From the NCBI RefSeq assembly GCF_943371865.1, contig NZ_CALRWL010000021.1:1-64000 (forward strand): 64,000 bases of DNA, in the 5' to 3' direction. The DNA comes from Azorhizobium sp943371865 (GTDB lineage Bacteria > Pseudomonadota > Alphaproteobacteria > Rhizobiales > Xanthobacteraceae). Of the stretch, positions 20,807 through 30,306 are shown one piece after another (the stretch's first letter is position 1; the number at the start of each line of letters is the position of its first letter). The position numbers were made by a program, and so were the translations under genes. The notes below the pieces were generated by a model. That model worked only from the letters and a program-made list of their open reading frames with translations, made no database searches and had not been told where the DNA came from.

Positions 20807-22024
20807 ATGACCGATTTTCACCGCATTCGCCGGCTGCCGCCCTACGTGTTCGAGCAAGTGAACCGTGTGAAGGCCGCCGCCCGCAACGCCGGTGTGGACA
20901 TCGTCGATCTCGGCATGGGCAATCCCGACCTCGATGCGCCGGCGCATGTGATCGAGAAGCTGAAAGAGACCATCGGCAAGCCGCGCACCGATCGCTATTC
21001 CGCCTCCAAGGGCATTCCCGGCCTGCGCAAGGCCCAGGCGGCCTATTATGAGCGCCGGTTCGGGGTGAAGCTGAATCCCGACACCCAGGTGGTGGCGACC
21101 TTGGGCTCCAAGGAAGGCTTCGCCAACATGGCGCAGGCGATCACCGCGCCGGGCGACGTGATTCTGACCCCCAATCCCAGCTATCCCATCCATGCCTTCG
21201 GCTTCCTGATGGCCGGCGGCGTGATCCGCTCGGTGCCGTCCGAGCCCGACGAGCACTTCTTCCACGCCATGGAACGGGCGGTGCAGCATTCCATTCCCAA
21301 GCCGATCGCGGTGGTGGTGTGCTATCCCTCCAACCCCACCGCTACCGTGGCGAGCCTGGATTTCTACAAGGACGTCGTCGCCTTCGCGAAGAAGAACGAC
21401 CTCATCGTCCTGTCCGATCTGGCCTATGCGGAACTCTATTTCGACGAGGAACCGCCGCCGTCGGTGCTGCAGGTGCCCGGCGCCATGGATGTGACGGTGG
21501 AATTCACCTCCATGTCCAAGACCTTCTCCATGGCCGGCTGGCGCATGGGCTTTGCGGTGGGCAATGAGCGGCTGATCTCCGCCCTGTCGCGGGTGAAGTC
21601 CTATCTGGACTACGGCGCCTATACGCCGATCCAGGTGGCGGCGGCTGCTGCGCTCAATGGCCCGCAGGACTGCATCGCCGAGATGCGCGAGACCTATAAG
21701 CGCCGTCGCGATGCGCTGGTGGACAGCTTCGGCCGCTCCGGCTGGACCATTCCCGTGCCGCGCGCCTCCATGTTCGCCTGGGCGCCGATCCCCGAGCCGT
21801 TCCGCGCCATGGGCAGCGTGGAATTCGCCAAGCTGCTGATCGAGAAGGCGGAAGTGGCCGTGGCCCCCGGCGTCGGCTTCGGCGAGCATGGCGACGACTA
21901 TGTGCGCATCGCGGTGGTGGAGAATGAGCAGCGCATCCGCCAGGCGGCGCGCAACATTCGCCGCTTCTTCGACCAGGCCGGCACGACGCTGCACAATGTG
22001 GTGCCGCTGACCGCCGCCCGCTGA
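20807..22024 (+). CDS. Class I/II aminotransferase (AlaC / LL-diaminopimelate aminotransferase type)
   Basis: 405 residues, fold type I PLP enzyme. Visible are LGMGNPDLDAPAHVIEKL, the cofactor-binding segment around CYPSNPTATVAS, SDLAYAELYFD, and the Schiff-base lysine in SMSKTFSMAGWRMGFAVG, with the substrate-carboxylate arginine in DDYVRIAVVENEQRI. Proteins like this are annotated either as alanine transaminase AlaC or as LL-diaminopimelate aminotransferase; sequence alone does not decide. It sits 61 bases upstream of homoserine dehydrogenase, which favours a role in aspartate-family amino-acid metabolism. The start MTDFHRIRRLPPYVFEQV at 20807 is the family-typical one. Confidence 0.92.
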   Translation: MTDFHRIRRLPPYVFEQVNRVKAAARNAGVDIVDLGMGNPDLDAPAHVIEKLKETIGKPRTDRYSASKGIPGLRKAQAAYYERRFGVKLNPDTQVVATLGSKEGFANMAQAITAPGDVILTPNPSYPIHAFGFLMAGGVIRSVPSEPDEHFFHAMERAVQHSIPKPIAVVVCYPSNPTATVASLDFYKDVVAFAKKNDLIVLSDLAYAELYFDEEPPPSVLQVPGAMDVTVEFTSMSKTFSMAGWRMGFAVGNERLISALSRVKSYLDYGAYTPIQVAAAAALNGPQDCIAEMRETYKRRRDALVDSFGRSGWTIPVPRASMFAWAPIPEPFRAMGSVEFAKLLIEKAEVAVAPGVGFGEHGDDYVRIAVVENEQRIRQAARNIRRFFDQAGTTLHNVVPLTAAR

Positions 22025-22085
22025 TCGCCCCGAAACGCGGCCCGCACACGTGGCCGCCGACCTGCACAGGACATTCGTTCGTTCC

Positions 22086-23402
22086 ATGAGCCAATTGAGA
22101 GTGGGGCTGGCCGGCCTCGGCACCGTCGGCGTCGCGGTGGTCCGCATGCTGGAGCGCCAGGCCGCCGAGATCGAAGCGCGCACCGGGCGCGCCATCAAAA
22201 TCGTGGCCGTATCGGCCCGTGATCCCAAGAAGGATCGCGGCATCGACCTTGGCGGCGTGCGCTGGCACGCCGATCCGGTGGCGCTGGCGCGCGATCCGGA
22301 GATCGACGTGTTTGTCGAACTGATGGGTGGCGACGGCGATCCCGCCAAGGCGGCGGTGGCCGCCGCGCTGGAAGCCGGCCGCCCGGTGGTCACCGCCAAC
22401 AAGGCGCTGTTGGCCAAGCACGGTCTGGAGATGGCCGAGCGGGCGGAAGCCTCCGGTGCCACGCTGCATTTCGAGGCGGCGGTGGCCGGCGGCATTCCCA
22501 TCGTCAAGACCCTGCGCGAGTCGCTGGGCGGCAACCGCATCGAGCGGGTGTCGGGCATTCTCAACGGCACCTGCAACTACATCCTCACCCGCATGGCGGA
22601 TGAGAAGATGGCGTTCGACACCTGCCTCGCCGAGGCCCAGCGCCTCGGCTATGCGGAGGCCGATCCCACCTTCGACATCGACGGTCACGACACAGCCCAC
22701 AAACTGGCGTTGCTCACCAGCCTCGCCTTCGGCACCAAGGTGGATGCGGACGCCATCTATGTGGAGGGCATCCGCTCCTTGACCCTGGCGGATCTGGAAG
22801 CAGCCGACGAGCTAGGCTTCAAGGTGAAGCTGCTGGGCGTGGCGGTGCGCACCGACCAGGGCATCGAGCAGCGCGTGCATCCCACCATGGTGCCCAAGCA
22901 CTGGCCCATCGCCCAGGTCTCCGGCGTCACCAATGCGGTGGCGGTGGATGGCGACGCGGTGAACCTCACTCTGGTCGGCCCCGGCGCCGGCGGCGCGGCC
23001 ACCGCCTCGGCGGTGGTGGGCGATCTGGTGGATGTGGCCCGCGGCAACGGCGTCTATGCCTTCGGCCTGCCGGTGGCGACGTTGCAGGCCTCCGAACGGG
23101 CGCCCATGCAGCGCCATGAGGGCGGCTATTACATCCGCCTCTCCGCGGTGAACAAGCCGGGCACCGCCGCCACCATCGCGCGGCGCATGGCGGAGGAGGG
23201 GATTTCGCTGGAATCCATCGTCCAGCGCCGTCCGGCCCGCTCCCACGGCGCCTCTGCGGCCAATGCCGGCCCCGACGACGTCGCCGTCATTCTCATCACC
23301 TATGCCACCACCGAAGACGCGGTGCGCCGGGTGATGGCCGCCATCGAGGCGGACGGGGTGATCGTCGGCCTTCCCCAGGTGATCCGCATCGAAAAGGACT
23401 GA
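22086..23402 (+). CDS. hom: Homoserine dehydrogenase with ACT domain
   Basis: 438 residues. NAD(P)-binding GLAGLGTVG (10-18), the central catalytic segment with ANKALLAKHG, VAGGIPIVKTLRESL and GILNGTCNYILTRM, and YAEADPTFDIDGHDTAHKL with catalytic Asp/Lys residues. The C-terminal 90 residues form an ACT domain (YYIRLSAVNKPGTAATIA), which usually mediates feedback by threonine. It reduces aspartate semialdehyde to homoserine. The stop is 5 bases before glpX, so the two are co-transcribed. Confidence 0.96.
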   Translation: MSQLRVGLAGLGTVGVAVVRMLERQAAEIEARTGRAIKIVAVSARDPKKDRGIDLGGVRWHADPVALARDPEIDVFVELMGGDGDPAKAAVAAALEAGRPVVTANKALLAKHGLEMAERAEASGATLHFEAAVAGGIPIVKTLRESLGGNRIERVSGILNGTCNYILTRMADEKMAFDTCLAEAQRLGYAEADPTFDIDGHDTAHKLALLTSLAFGTKVDADAIYVEGIRSLTLADLEAADELGFKVKLLGVAVRTDQGIEQRVHPTMVPKHWPIAQVSGVTNAVAVDGDAVNLTLVGPGAGGAATASAVVGDLVDVARGNGVYAFGLPVATLQASERAPMQRHEGGYYIRLSAVNKPGTAATIARRMAEEGISLESIVQRRPARSHGASAANAGPDDVAVILITYATTEDAVRRVMAAIEADGVIVGLPQVIRIEKD

Positions 23403-23407
23403 CCCTT

Positions 23408-24397
23408 ATGTCCGCCTCCCGCGTGCCGCAGCAATTGGACCGCCGTCTCGCCCTCGACCTGGTGCGAGTGACCGAGAGCGCGGCGGTGGCCGCGGCGGTG
23501 CTGCGCGGGCGCGGCGACGAGCAGTCCGCCGATGAAGCCGCCATCGCGGCGGCCCATCGGGAACTGGCGCACATGGCGATCAGCGGACGGGTGGTGATCG
23601 GCGAAGGGGTGGAGGGGGAAGTTCCCCACCTGTTCATCGGTCAGAGCGTGGGGGCCGGCGGCGAAACCGTGGACATCGCCGCCGATGCGCTGGAAGGCAC
23701 CACCTTGTGTGCCAAGAACATGCCCGGCTCCATTGCCGTGATGGTGCTGGCGGCGCCCGGCTCTCTGCTCAATGCCCCGCCGGTCTATATGGACAAGGTG
23801 GCGATCGGCCCCGGCTATCCCGCCGGCGTGGTGTCGCTCACCGCTAGCCCTGAGGACAATATCCGTGCGCTGGCCCAGGCCAAGGGTGTCTCCCCCTCGG
23901 AGATCACTGCTTTGGTGCTGGACCGTCCCCGCCATGCGGCGCTGATCGCCGCGGTGCGGGCGGTGGGTGCGTCGGTGAAGCTCATCACCGATGGCGACGT
24001 GGCCGGCATCATCCACACCACCAATCCCCGCGACAGCGGCGTGGACATTTATCTCGGCATCGGCGGTGCCCCGGAAGGCGTGCTGGCCGCCGCGGCGCTG
24101 CGCTGCATCGGCGGGCAGATGCAGGGGCGTCTGATCCTCGACACCGAGGCCAAGCGGAGCCTCGCCAAGGCGCTGGGCATTCGCGATTTCACCAAGGTCT
24201 ATGACCTGGAAGAGATGGTGCGCGGCGATTGCCTGGTGGCCGCCACCGGCGTCACCGACGGGGCGCTGCTGCATGGGGTGCGGTTTGGACGCGACATGGT
24301 GGAGACCGACACGCTGCTGATGCGCGCCGCCACCGGCACCGTGCGCCATATCGCCACCCAGCATCGCGACCTCGACAAGTTCCAGCTGGACGCGTGA
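23408..24397 (+). CDS. glpX: Class II fructose-1,6-bisphosphatase
   Basis: 329 residues. GlpX motifs are present: RGRGDEQSADEAAI near the N terminus, VIGEGVEGEVPHLFIGQ, and the metal site DIAADALEGTTLC, in which Asp and Glu replace the more common DPIEGT wording without losing the acidic residues. It hydrolyses fructose-1,6-bisphosphate in gluconeogenesis and, in autotrophic relatives, the Calvin cycle (sedoheptulose bisphosphate may also be used). The hom-glpX pair is typical for alphaproteobacteria. Confidence 0.94.
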   Translation: MSASRVPQQLDRRLALDLVRVTESAAVAAAVLRGRGDEQSADEAAIAAAHRELAHMAISGRVVIGEGVEGEVPHLFIGQSVGAGGETVDIAADALEGTTLCAKNMPGSIAVMVLAAPGSLLNAPPVYMDKVAIGPGYPAGVVSLTASPEDNIRALAQAKGVSPSEITALVLDRPRHAALIAAVRAVGASVKLITDGDVAGIIHTTNPRDSGVDIYLGIGGAPEGVLAAAALRCIGGQMQGRLILDTEAKRSLAKALGIRDFTKVYDLEEMVRGDCLVAATGVTDGALLHGVRFGRDMVETDTLLMRAATGTVRHIATQHRDLDKFQLDA

Positions 24398-24455
24398 GCC
24401 GCGCCCGCGCGGCCTCAGTCCGGGGCTTTGGCCCGCGCAGTGAGGGAGGCGGCGG

Positions 24456-25721
24456 ATGCAAGACCTGCTGACGCAAAACCTCCTGATGCGCCTCGCCATT
24501 GCGCTGGGTATCGGCCTGGTGGTGGGCATCGAACGCGGCTGGCAGACTCGGACCCTTCATAATGGCAAGCGCACCGCCGGGGTGCGCACCTTTGCCCTCG
24601 TCGGCCTGCTGGGCGGCGTGGTCGCGGCGGTAACGCAAGCCCTGTCCAGCCCACTGCTCCTGGCGGTGGGGTTCGCCGTGTTTGCGGCCATCTTCGGCGG
24701 GCTGTCTTGGCGGGAATTGCGGGCCCGCCGCCAATTCAGCGCCACCGGTCTGGTGGCCGGCCTTCTGGTGTTCTGCCTCGGCGCGTTGGCGGTGCTGGGC
24801 GATCCAAGAGTAGCGGGGGCCGCCGCCATCGCGGCCACCGCCATCCTCGCCAGCCGCAACATGCTGCATGGTCTGGTCCGGCGGCTCACCTGGGTGGAAC
24901 TGCGCTCGGCTTTGGTGTTGCTGGCCATGACGGTGATCGTGCTGCCCTGGCTGCCCGACCGGACCATCGATCCGTTCCACAGCATCAATCTGCGTGAGAT
25001 CTGGCTGTTCACCGTGATGACCGCGGCCATTTCCTATGCGGGCTATGTGGCCATCAAGGTGGCGGGGCCGCAGATCGGCATCCTGATCAGCGCCCTGGCC
25101 GGGGCGCTCGCCTCCTCCACGGCGGTCACCATCGCCTTTGCCCGGCGATCCGTGGCGGGGGATCCGGTGCAACTGCTGGCCGGTGGGGCGGCGCTGGCGG
25201 GCATGGTGTCGCTGCTGCGGGTGCTGGTGTTGCTGGCCATGGTGGCCCCTGGCCTGCTGACCGTCGTGGCCCCGCCCGCAGGCGCAGCGGCGCTGGCATT
25301 CGGCGTGGCCGGCGCCGTCCTGCTGCGGCGGCAGGAACAGGCGGCGGCAGGGCCGTCATCGCCGGGAAATCCCTTCGAACTGCGGCCCTTGCTGCTGTTC
25401 GCCGCGCTGTTTGCAGCAGTGTGTGCGCTCAGCGGCTGGCTGCTCCAGGTGGTGGGGTCCGGCGGCTTGCTGATGATCACCGGGGTGGCCGGCCTGGTGG
25501 ACGTGGATGTGGCCACCTTGAACGTGGCGCGGCTGCCAACCGGCACCGTCCCTCCGCAGACTGCCGCGCTGGCCATTCTCACCGCGCTGTTGGTGAATGC
25601 CCTGGCGCGGGTAGCCTATGCGGCGGTGAGTGGCACCTGGGCCTTTGCGGGGCGCCTGCTGCTGGCCACCCTTGGCGCGGTGGCGGTGGGCGGCGGCGTG
25701 TTCCTGGCGCTGCACGCATGA
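24456..25721 (+). CDS. MgtC/SapB N-domain, DUF4010 membrane protein
   Basis: 421 residues, about twelve hydrophobic segments. The N-terminal third matches the MgtC membrane domain (ALGIGLVVGIERGWQ, then AGVRTFALVGLLGGV), and the C-terminal two thirds match DUF4010 (LISALAGALASSTAVTIAFAR and GVAGLVDVDVATLNVARL). MgtC-type proteins are linked to magnesium homeostasis and intramacrophage survival; the fused DUF4010 form has no proven role. It is placed between glpX and recJ, which are direct neighbours in some relatives, so it may be an inserted gene. Confidence 0.88.
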   Translation: MQDLLTQNLLMRLAIALGIGLVVGIERGWQTRTLHNGKRTAGVRTFALVGLLGGVVAAVTQALSSPLLLAVGFAVFAAIFGGLSWRELRARRQFSATGLVAGLLVFCLGALAVLGDPRVAGAAAIAATAILASRNMLHGLVRRLTWVELRSALVLLAMTVIVLPWLPDRTIDPFHSINLREIWLFTVMTAAISYAGYVAIKVAGPQIGILISALAGALASSTAVTIAFARRSVAGDPVQLLAGGAALAGMVSLLRVLVLLAMVAPGLLTVVAPPAGAAALAFGVAGAVLLRRQEQAAAGPSSPGNPFELRPLLLFAALFAAVCALSGWLLQVVGSGGLLMITGVAGLVDVDVATLNVARLPTGTVPPQTAALAILTALLVNALARVAYAAVSGTWAFAGRLLLATLGAVAVGGGVFLALHA

Positions 25722-25776
25722 CACGCACAGGAGCCCTGCGCGTCCGGACTCGACGCGACCCATCGGCTCTGTCTTC

Positions 25777-27585
25777 ATGGCGCCCGTGAACATCGCCCTG
25801 ACGAATCGCCCCTTTCTCAACGTCGCGCGATCCGCCACGGGGAAAGTCTGGCGCGATCGGCTGGACGTGCGCGCGTCCCAGGCGGCGCTGGCCATCGCCC
25901 AGCGGCACCATGTGCCGGATCTGGTGGCCCGGATTCTGGCCGGGCGCGGCGTCGATCTGGATGAGGTTCCGGCCTATCTCGACCCCACCATCCGCGCCCT
26001 GCTGCCCGATCCCGATACGCTGACCGACATGGGCGCGGCGGTGGATCGCATCGCCCGCGCCGTGACCAACGGCGAGCAGGTGGCGGTGTTCGGCGATTAT
26101 GATGTGGACGGCGCCACATCCACCGCTCTGCTGGTGGATGTTCTGCGGTCCGGTGGGCTCGACCCCTTCTTCCACATTCCCGACCGCATCTTCGAGGGCT
26201 ACGGCCCCAATGTGGGTGCCATCGAGCAATTGGCGGCGCGCGGCACCACCTTGCTGGTGACAGTCGACTGCGGCACCACCAGCACCGAGCCGCTCGCCGC
26301 CGCCAAGGCGCTGGGCATGGATGTGGTGGTGATCGATCACCATCAGGCCGGCGAGCATCTCCCGCCCGCGGTCGCCATCGTCAATCCCAATCGCGAGGAC
26401 GACCTGTCGGGCCTCGGCCATCTGTGCGCGGTGGGCCTGGTGTTCGTCACCATGGTCGGCCTGGTTCGGCGCCTGCGGGAACTGAACCACTGGACCACCG
26501 ACCGGCCCGCGCCCGATCTGCTGGCGGCGCTGGATCTGGTGGCCCTGGGCACCGTGGCGGACGTGGTGCCGCTGAAGGGGCTGAACCGGGCCTATGTCAC
26601 CAAGGGCCTGATCGCGCTGCGCCGCCGCCAGCGGCCGGGCCTCACCGCCCTGATGGACTGCGCCCGGCTGGATGGTCCGCCCCGGCCCTGGCATCTGGGT
26701 TTCCTGCTGGGACCGCGCATCAATGCCGGCGGGCGGATCGGCGATGCGACGCTGGGCACGCGCCTGCTTCTGACGCGCGATCCGGTGGAGGCGCGCACCA
26801 TTGCCGCCGAACTGGACCGCCTGAACAGCGAGCGCCAGGCGGTGGAACAGGGCATCCTCGCCGCCGCCGAGGCGGAAGCCCAATTGGCCATGGGCATCGA
26901 CAATTCCGGTGCCACCGTCGTGGTCAGTGGAGATGGCTGGCACCCCGGCGTGGTCGGGTTGGTGGCCTCGCGGCTGAAGGAGCGCTTCGCCCGCCCGGCC
27001 TTCGCCATCGCCTTTACCGGCAATACCGGCACCGGCTCCGGCCGCTCCATTCCCGGCGTGGACCTGGGCCGGGCGGTGCGCGGCGCGGTGGAGCGGGGGC
27101 TTCTGGTCAAGGGCGGCGGCCATGCCATGGCGGCGGGCCTCACTGTGGAGCGGGCGCATCTGGGCGATCTGCGCGCCTATCTGGAAGCGGAACTGGCCCC
27201 CGCGGTCGCCCGCGCCGAGGGCGAGGGCACGCTGACCATCGACGGCGCCCTCACCGCCAGCGGCGCCACGCCGGCTTTGCTGGAGCAGGTGGCCAAGGCT
27301 GGCCCCTACGGGGCCGGCAATCCCGATCCGGTGTTCGCCTTCCCGGCCCATCGGCTCACTTATGCGGAGGCGTTCGGCGCCGGGCATGTGCGGGCCAAGC
27401 TTGTGGCCGGAGACGGCTCCTCGCTGAAGGCGGTGGCCTTTCGCTGCGCCGAGGAGCCCTTGGGTCGGGCGATCCTGGCCGCGCGCGGCCGCAGCGTGCA
27501 TGTGGCCGGTGCGCTGGAACTGGAGCAATGGCAGGGCGAAGCCCGCGTCGGCTTCCGCATCCGCGACATTGCGGAGATGGGCTGA
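25777..27585 (+). CDS. recJ: Single-stranded-DNA-specific exonuclease RecJ
   Basis: 602 residues. DHH-superfamily motifs are clear: FGDYDVDGATSTALLVD, TVDCGTTS, DHHQAGEHLPPAVAIVNPNR, ALGTVADVVPL, GPRINAGGRIGDA, and the DHHA1 motif GGGHAMAAGLTVE, followed by an OB-type domain. It degrades 5' single strands in RecF-pathway repair and mismatch repair. The start MAPVNIALTNRPFLNVA at 25777 is preferred to an upstream in-frame ATG in the preceding gene. It converges within 4 bases on the MHS carrier gene. Confidence 0.96.
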   Translation: MAPVNIALTNRPFLNVARSATGKVWRDRLDVRASQAALAIAQRHHVPDLVARILAGRGVDLDEVPAYLDPTIRALLPDPDTLTDMGAAVDRIARAVTNGEQVAVFGDYDVDGATSTALLVDVLRSGGLDPFFHIPDRIFEGYGPNVGAIEQLAARGTTLLVTVDCGTTSTEPLAAAKALGMDVVVIDHHQAGEHLPPAVAIVNPNREDDLSGLGHLCAVGLVFVTMVGLVRRLRELNHWTTDRPAPDLLAALDLVALGTVADVVPLKGLNRAYVTKGLIALRRRQRPGLTALMDCARLDGPPRPWHLGFLLGPRINAGGRIGDATLGTRLLLTRDPVEARTIAAELDRLNSERQAVEQGILAAAEAEAQLAMGIDNSGATVVVSGDGWHPGVVGLVASRLKERFARPAFAIAFTGNTGTGSGRSIPGVDLGRAVRGAVERGLLVKGGGHAMAAGLTVERAHLGDLRAYLEAELAPAVARAEGEGTLTIDGALTASGATPALLEQVAKAGPYGAGNPDPVFAFPAHRLTYAEAFGAGHVRAKLVAGDGSSLKAVAFRCAEEPLGRAILAARGRSVHVAGALELEQWQGEARVGFRIRDIAEMG

Positions 27586-27588
27586 GCG

Positions 27589-28956
27589 TCAGGCGCGATC
27601 GTCGGCCATGGTGCTGGCGGTGGCGCTTGCATCGGCGGGGATGAAGCGGATCAGCACGCAGCACACCAGGGCGGTAGCAGCGAAATAAAGGCCCGGCGCC
27701 GCGTGCCAGCCGGTGACCTTCACCAGCACCGTCGCCACCAGCGGCGCGGTGCCGCCGAACAGCGCCAGCGCCACATTGTATCCCAGCGACAGCGCCGTGC
27801 AGCGCATGGCGGGCGGATGAAGCGCCACAAACACCGCGGGCAGGGCACCCAAAAAGATGGCGGCCAACAGCGCCAGACCCACCTGGGCCAGGGTGATCGC
27901 CAGCAGCGTGCCGGTGGAGGCCAGCATCAGCAAGGGGATGGCCAGAGCCATGGTGAGAAGCGCGCCGATGAACAGCAATCGCTTGCGGCCGATGCGGTCG
28001 GACACATGGCCCATGCCCAGCGTCGCCAGCAGCCCGACCACCAGTCCCAGTGTGCCGATGCCCAGCGCGGTCTGGTAGGGCAGGCCGAGAATGTCATTGG
28101 CATAGCTGATGAACCAGACGAACACGAGATAGTAGCCCACCGACGCCACCCAGTTCAGCCCGGCCGCCAGGGCCATGTGGCGGCCCTCCTGGCGCAGAGC
28201 GGCGCGCAGCGGCTGCGGCTCCACGGTGTGGGTCGCGACCAGCCGGCTGAAGGCGGGCGAATCCGGCACACCGAACCGCACCCACAGCCCGGCGACGCCC
28301 ACCAGCAGGCCGCTGAGGAAGGCCAGACGCCAGCCCCATTGCGTCATGGCGTCCGCGGGCAGCACTTCCACCAGCAGCCAGCCAACGCCCGCGCCCAGCA
28401 AGCCGCCGATCATGGCGCCGAAATTGGCGACGCTGCCATAGAGGCCGCGCTGATTCTCGGGCGCCTGCTCCACCAGGAAGACAATGGAGCCGGAAAACTC
28501 GCCGCCGGTGGACAGGCCCTGCACCAGCCGCAGCACCGTCAGCAGCACCGGTGCCAGCAGCCCGACGCTCTGATAGGTGGGCAGCAGCCCCATGAGCGCG
28601 GTGGGCAGCGCCATGAAGGCCACCGACAGGGTGAGCATTTCCCGTCGCCCCAGGCGGTCGCCGATCTGTCCGAACACGATGCCGCCCAGCGGGCGGGCCA
28701 GGAAGCCGAGCGCGAACACCGCATAGCTGCTGATGAGGGCGGCCAGCGCATCGGTGTCGGGAAAGAAGTGGCTGGCGATGAACGGCGCCATCACGCCATA
28801 GAGCGCGAAATCGTACCATTCCAGCACATTGCCCACGACCCCGGCGATGATGACGCGGCGCCGCGCGTTACGGGGATCGGATACGGCGGCGGCGTCGTGC
28901 ACCGGCGGGCTCCTGTGTCGCGGTCGGGGCGAATGCCGCTGCGATTCGCCGCCCAT
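27589..28956 (-). CDS. MFS transporter, metabolite:H+ symporter (MHS) family
   Basis: 455 residues, twelve helices. The MHS signature is visible: GVVGNVLEWYDFALYGVMAP in helix 1, ARPLGGIVFGQIGDRLGRRE as motif A, and RLVQGLSTGGEFSGSIVFLVEQ in helix 4. Relatives transport dicarboxylates, betaine/proline or alpha-ketoglutarate by proton symport; the substrate cannot be assigned. An ATG at 28956 is chosen over an in-frame TTG at 28965. It lies 43 bases after dinB on the same strand and may be co-transcribed with it. Confidence 0.9.
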   Translation of the reverse strand: MGGESQRHSPRPRHRSPPVHDAAAVSDPRNARRRVIIAGVVGNVLEWYDFALYGVMAPFIASHFFPDTDALAALISSYAVFALGFLARPLGGIVFGQIGDRLGRREMLTLSVAFMALPTALMGLLPTYQSVGLLAPVLLTVLRLVQGLSTGGEFSGSIVFLVEQAPENQRGLYGSVANFGAMIGGLLGAGVGWLLVEVLPADAMTQWGWRLAFLSGLLVGVAGLWVRFGVPDSPAFSRLVATHTVEPQPLRAALRQEGRHMALAAGLNWVASVGYYLVFVWFISYANDILGLPYQTALGIGTLGLVVGLLATLGMGHVSDRIGRKRLLFIGALLTMALAIPLLMLASTGTLLAITLAQVGLALLAAIFLGALPAVFVALHPPAMRCTALSLGYNVALALFGGTAPLVATVLVKVTGWHAAPGLYFAATALVCCVLIRFIPADASATASTMADDRA

Positions 28957-28999
28957 GATCGTCAATGGGCGGACGCTTGGATACCAGGGTGGCGCGCGC

Positions 29000-30304
29000 C
29001 TAACGCTTCGAATCCGGCGTCGGGTTCCGGCGGGGACGATCGATGAGGATACCCCGGGTCACCGCCGCCGCGCCAAACTTGGCGCGGACCGCGTCCATGG
29101 CGGTCTCTGTGGCCTTGAGCCGTTCCGTGGAGGTGTCCACCAGATCCGCCGGGTCGGCCTCGCTTCCTTCCGAAAGATCCGACAGTCCGACGCCGATCAG
29201 GCGAAACGGCGTACCGTCCACCTCCTTCAGCAGCAGATCATGGGCGGCGGCATACAGCCTGGCGGCGAGGCGGGTGGGGCTTTCCAGGGCGCGGGAGCGG
29301 GTGCGGGCGCGGAAGTCGGCGGTCTTCAGCTTCAGCGTCACCGTGCGTCCGGCGCTGTCCGCCTGTTTCAGGCGGGTGCAGACCTTCTCGCACAGGGCGT
29401 AGAGCGTCTGCTCCAAAGGCCGCAGGTCGCGCAAATCGGTATCGAAGGTGGTTTCCGCCGAAACGCTCTTGGCCTCCCGGTCCGGCGTGACGATGCGCGC
29501 ATCCAGGCCCCGCGCCAGTTTCCACAATCGCAGGCCCTCGGCGCCATAGCGACGGGCCAGGTCCTTCTCGTCGGCGCGCTGGAGATCGGCGATCAGGGGG
29601 AAGCCGTCGCGGGTGAGTTTGGCGCCGAAGGCCGGCCCCACGCCCCAGATGAAGGTGACGGGGCGCGGCGCGAGGAAGGCGGGTGCTTCCTCCAGCCCCA
29701 GCACCGAATAGCCGCGCGGCTTGTCCAGGTCGGACGCGGTCTTGGCCAGGAACTTGTTGGCCGCCAGCCCCACCGAAATGCTGATGCCGATCTCGCTTTC
29801 CACCCGCGCGGCAAAGCGCGCCAGCACGCGCGCGGGGCTCAGGCGGTGCAAGCGCTCGGTGCCGGTGAGATCGAGGAAGGCTTCGTCGATGGAGAGCGGT
29901 TCCACCAGAGGCGTCAGTTCCTGCATCAGCGCCCGCACCTGCCGGCCCACGGCGACATATTTCGCCATGTTGGGCTTCACGATCACCGCGTTGGGGCACA
30001 GCGCCTTGGCCTTGTACATGGGCATGGCCGAGCGCACGCCGGAGATGCGGGCGATATAGCAGCAGGTAGACACCACCCCGCGCACGCCGCCGCCGATAAT
30101 CACCGGCACGTCGGCCAGGCTGGGGTCATCGCGCTTCTCCACGGCCGCATAGAAGGCGTCGCAATCCACATGGGCCACGCTCAGCGTGTGGATCTTCGGA
30201 TGGCGCACCAGCCGTGGGCTGCCGCAGGCCGGACAGCGCGGCGCCGCCCCCGCATCCGCCAGGCAGTCGCGGCAGAATCCGGGGACGGGCAGGGCGTCGC
30301 TCAT
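29000..30304 (-). CDS. dinB: DNA polymerase IV with N-terminal zinc ribbon
   Basis: 434 residues. The Y-family core is clear: AHVDCDAFYAAVEKRDDPSL (catalytic Asp47), STCCYIARISGVRSAMPM, and SIDEAFLDLTG with the second metal-binding Asp/Glu, then thumb, little finger and C-terminal region. It bypasses lesions at stalled forks. In front of the polymerase is a C4 module (C11, C14, C24, C27: FCRDCL...CPACGSPR), an extension known in Rhizobiales DinB. The ATG at 30304 lies 2 bases after the DUF3572 stop, so translation is coupled. The far C terminus lacks an obvious beta-clamp motif by eye. Confidence 0.94.
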   Translation of the reverse strand: MSDALPVPGFCRDCLADAGAAPRCPACGSPRLVRHPKIHTLSVAHVDCDAFYAAVEKRDDPSLADVPVIIGGGVRGVVSTCCYIARISGVRSAMPMYKAKALCPNAVIVKPNMAKYVAVGRQVRALMQELTPLVEPLSIDEAFLDLTGTERLHRLSPARVLARFAARVESEIGISISVGLAANKFLAKTASDLDKPRGYSVLGLEEAPAFLAPRPVTFIWGVGPAFGAKLTRDGFPLIADLQRADEKDLARRYGAEGLRLWKLARGLDARIVTPDREAKSVSAETTFDTDLRDLRPLEQTLYALCEKVCTRLKQADSAGRTVTLKLKTADFRARTRSRALESPTRLAARLYAAAHDLLLKEVDGTPFRLIGVGLSDLSEGSEADPADLVDTSTERLKATETAMDAVRAKFGAAAVTRGILIDRPRRNPTPDSKR

Positions 30305-30306
30305 GC

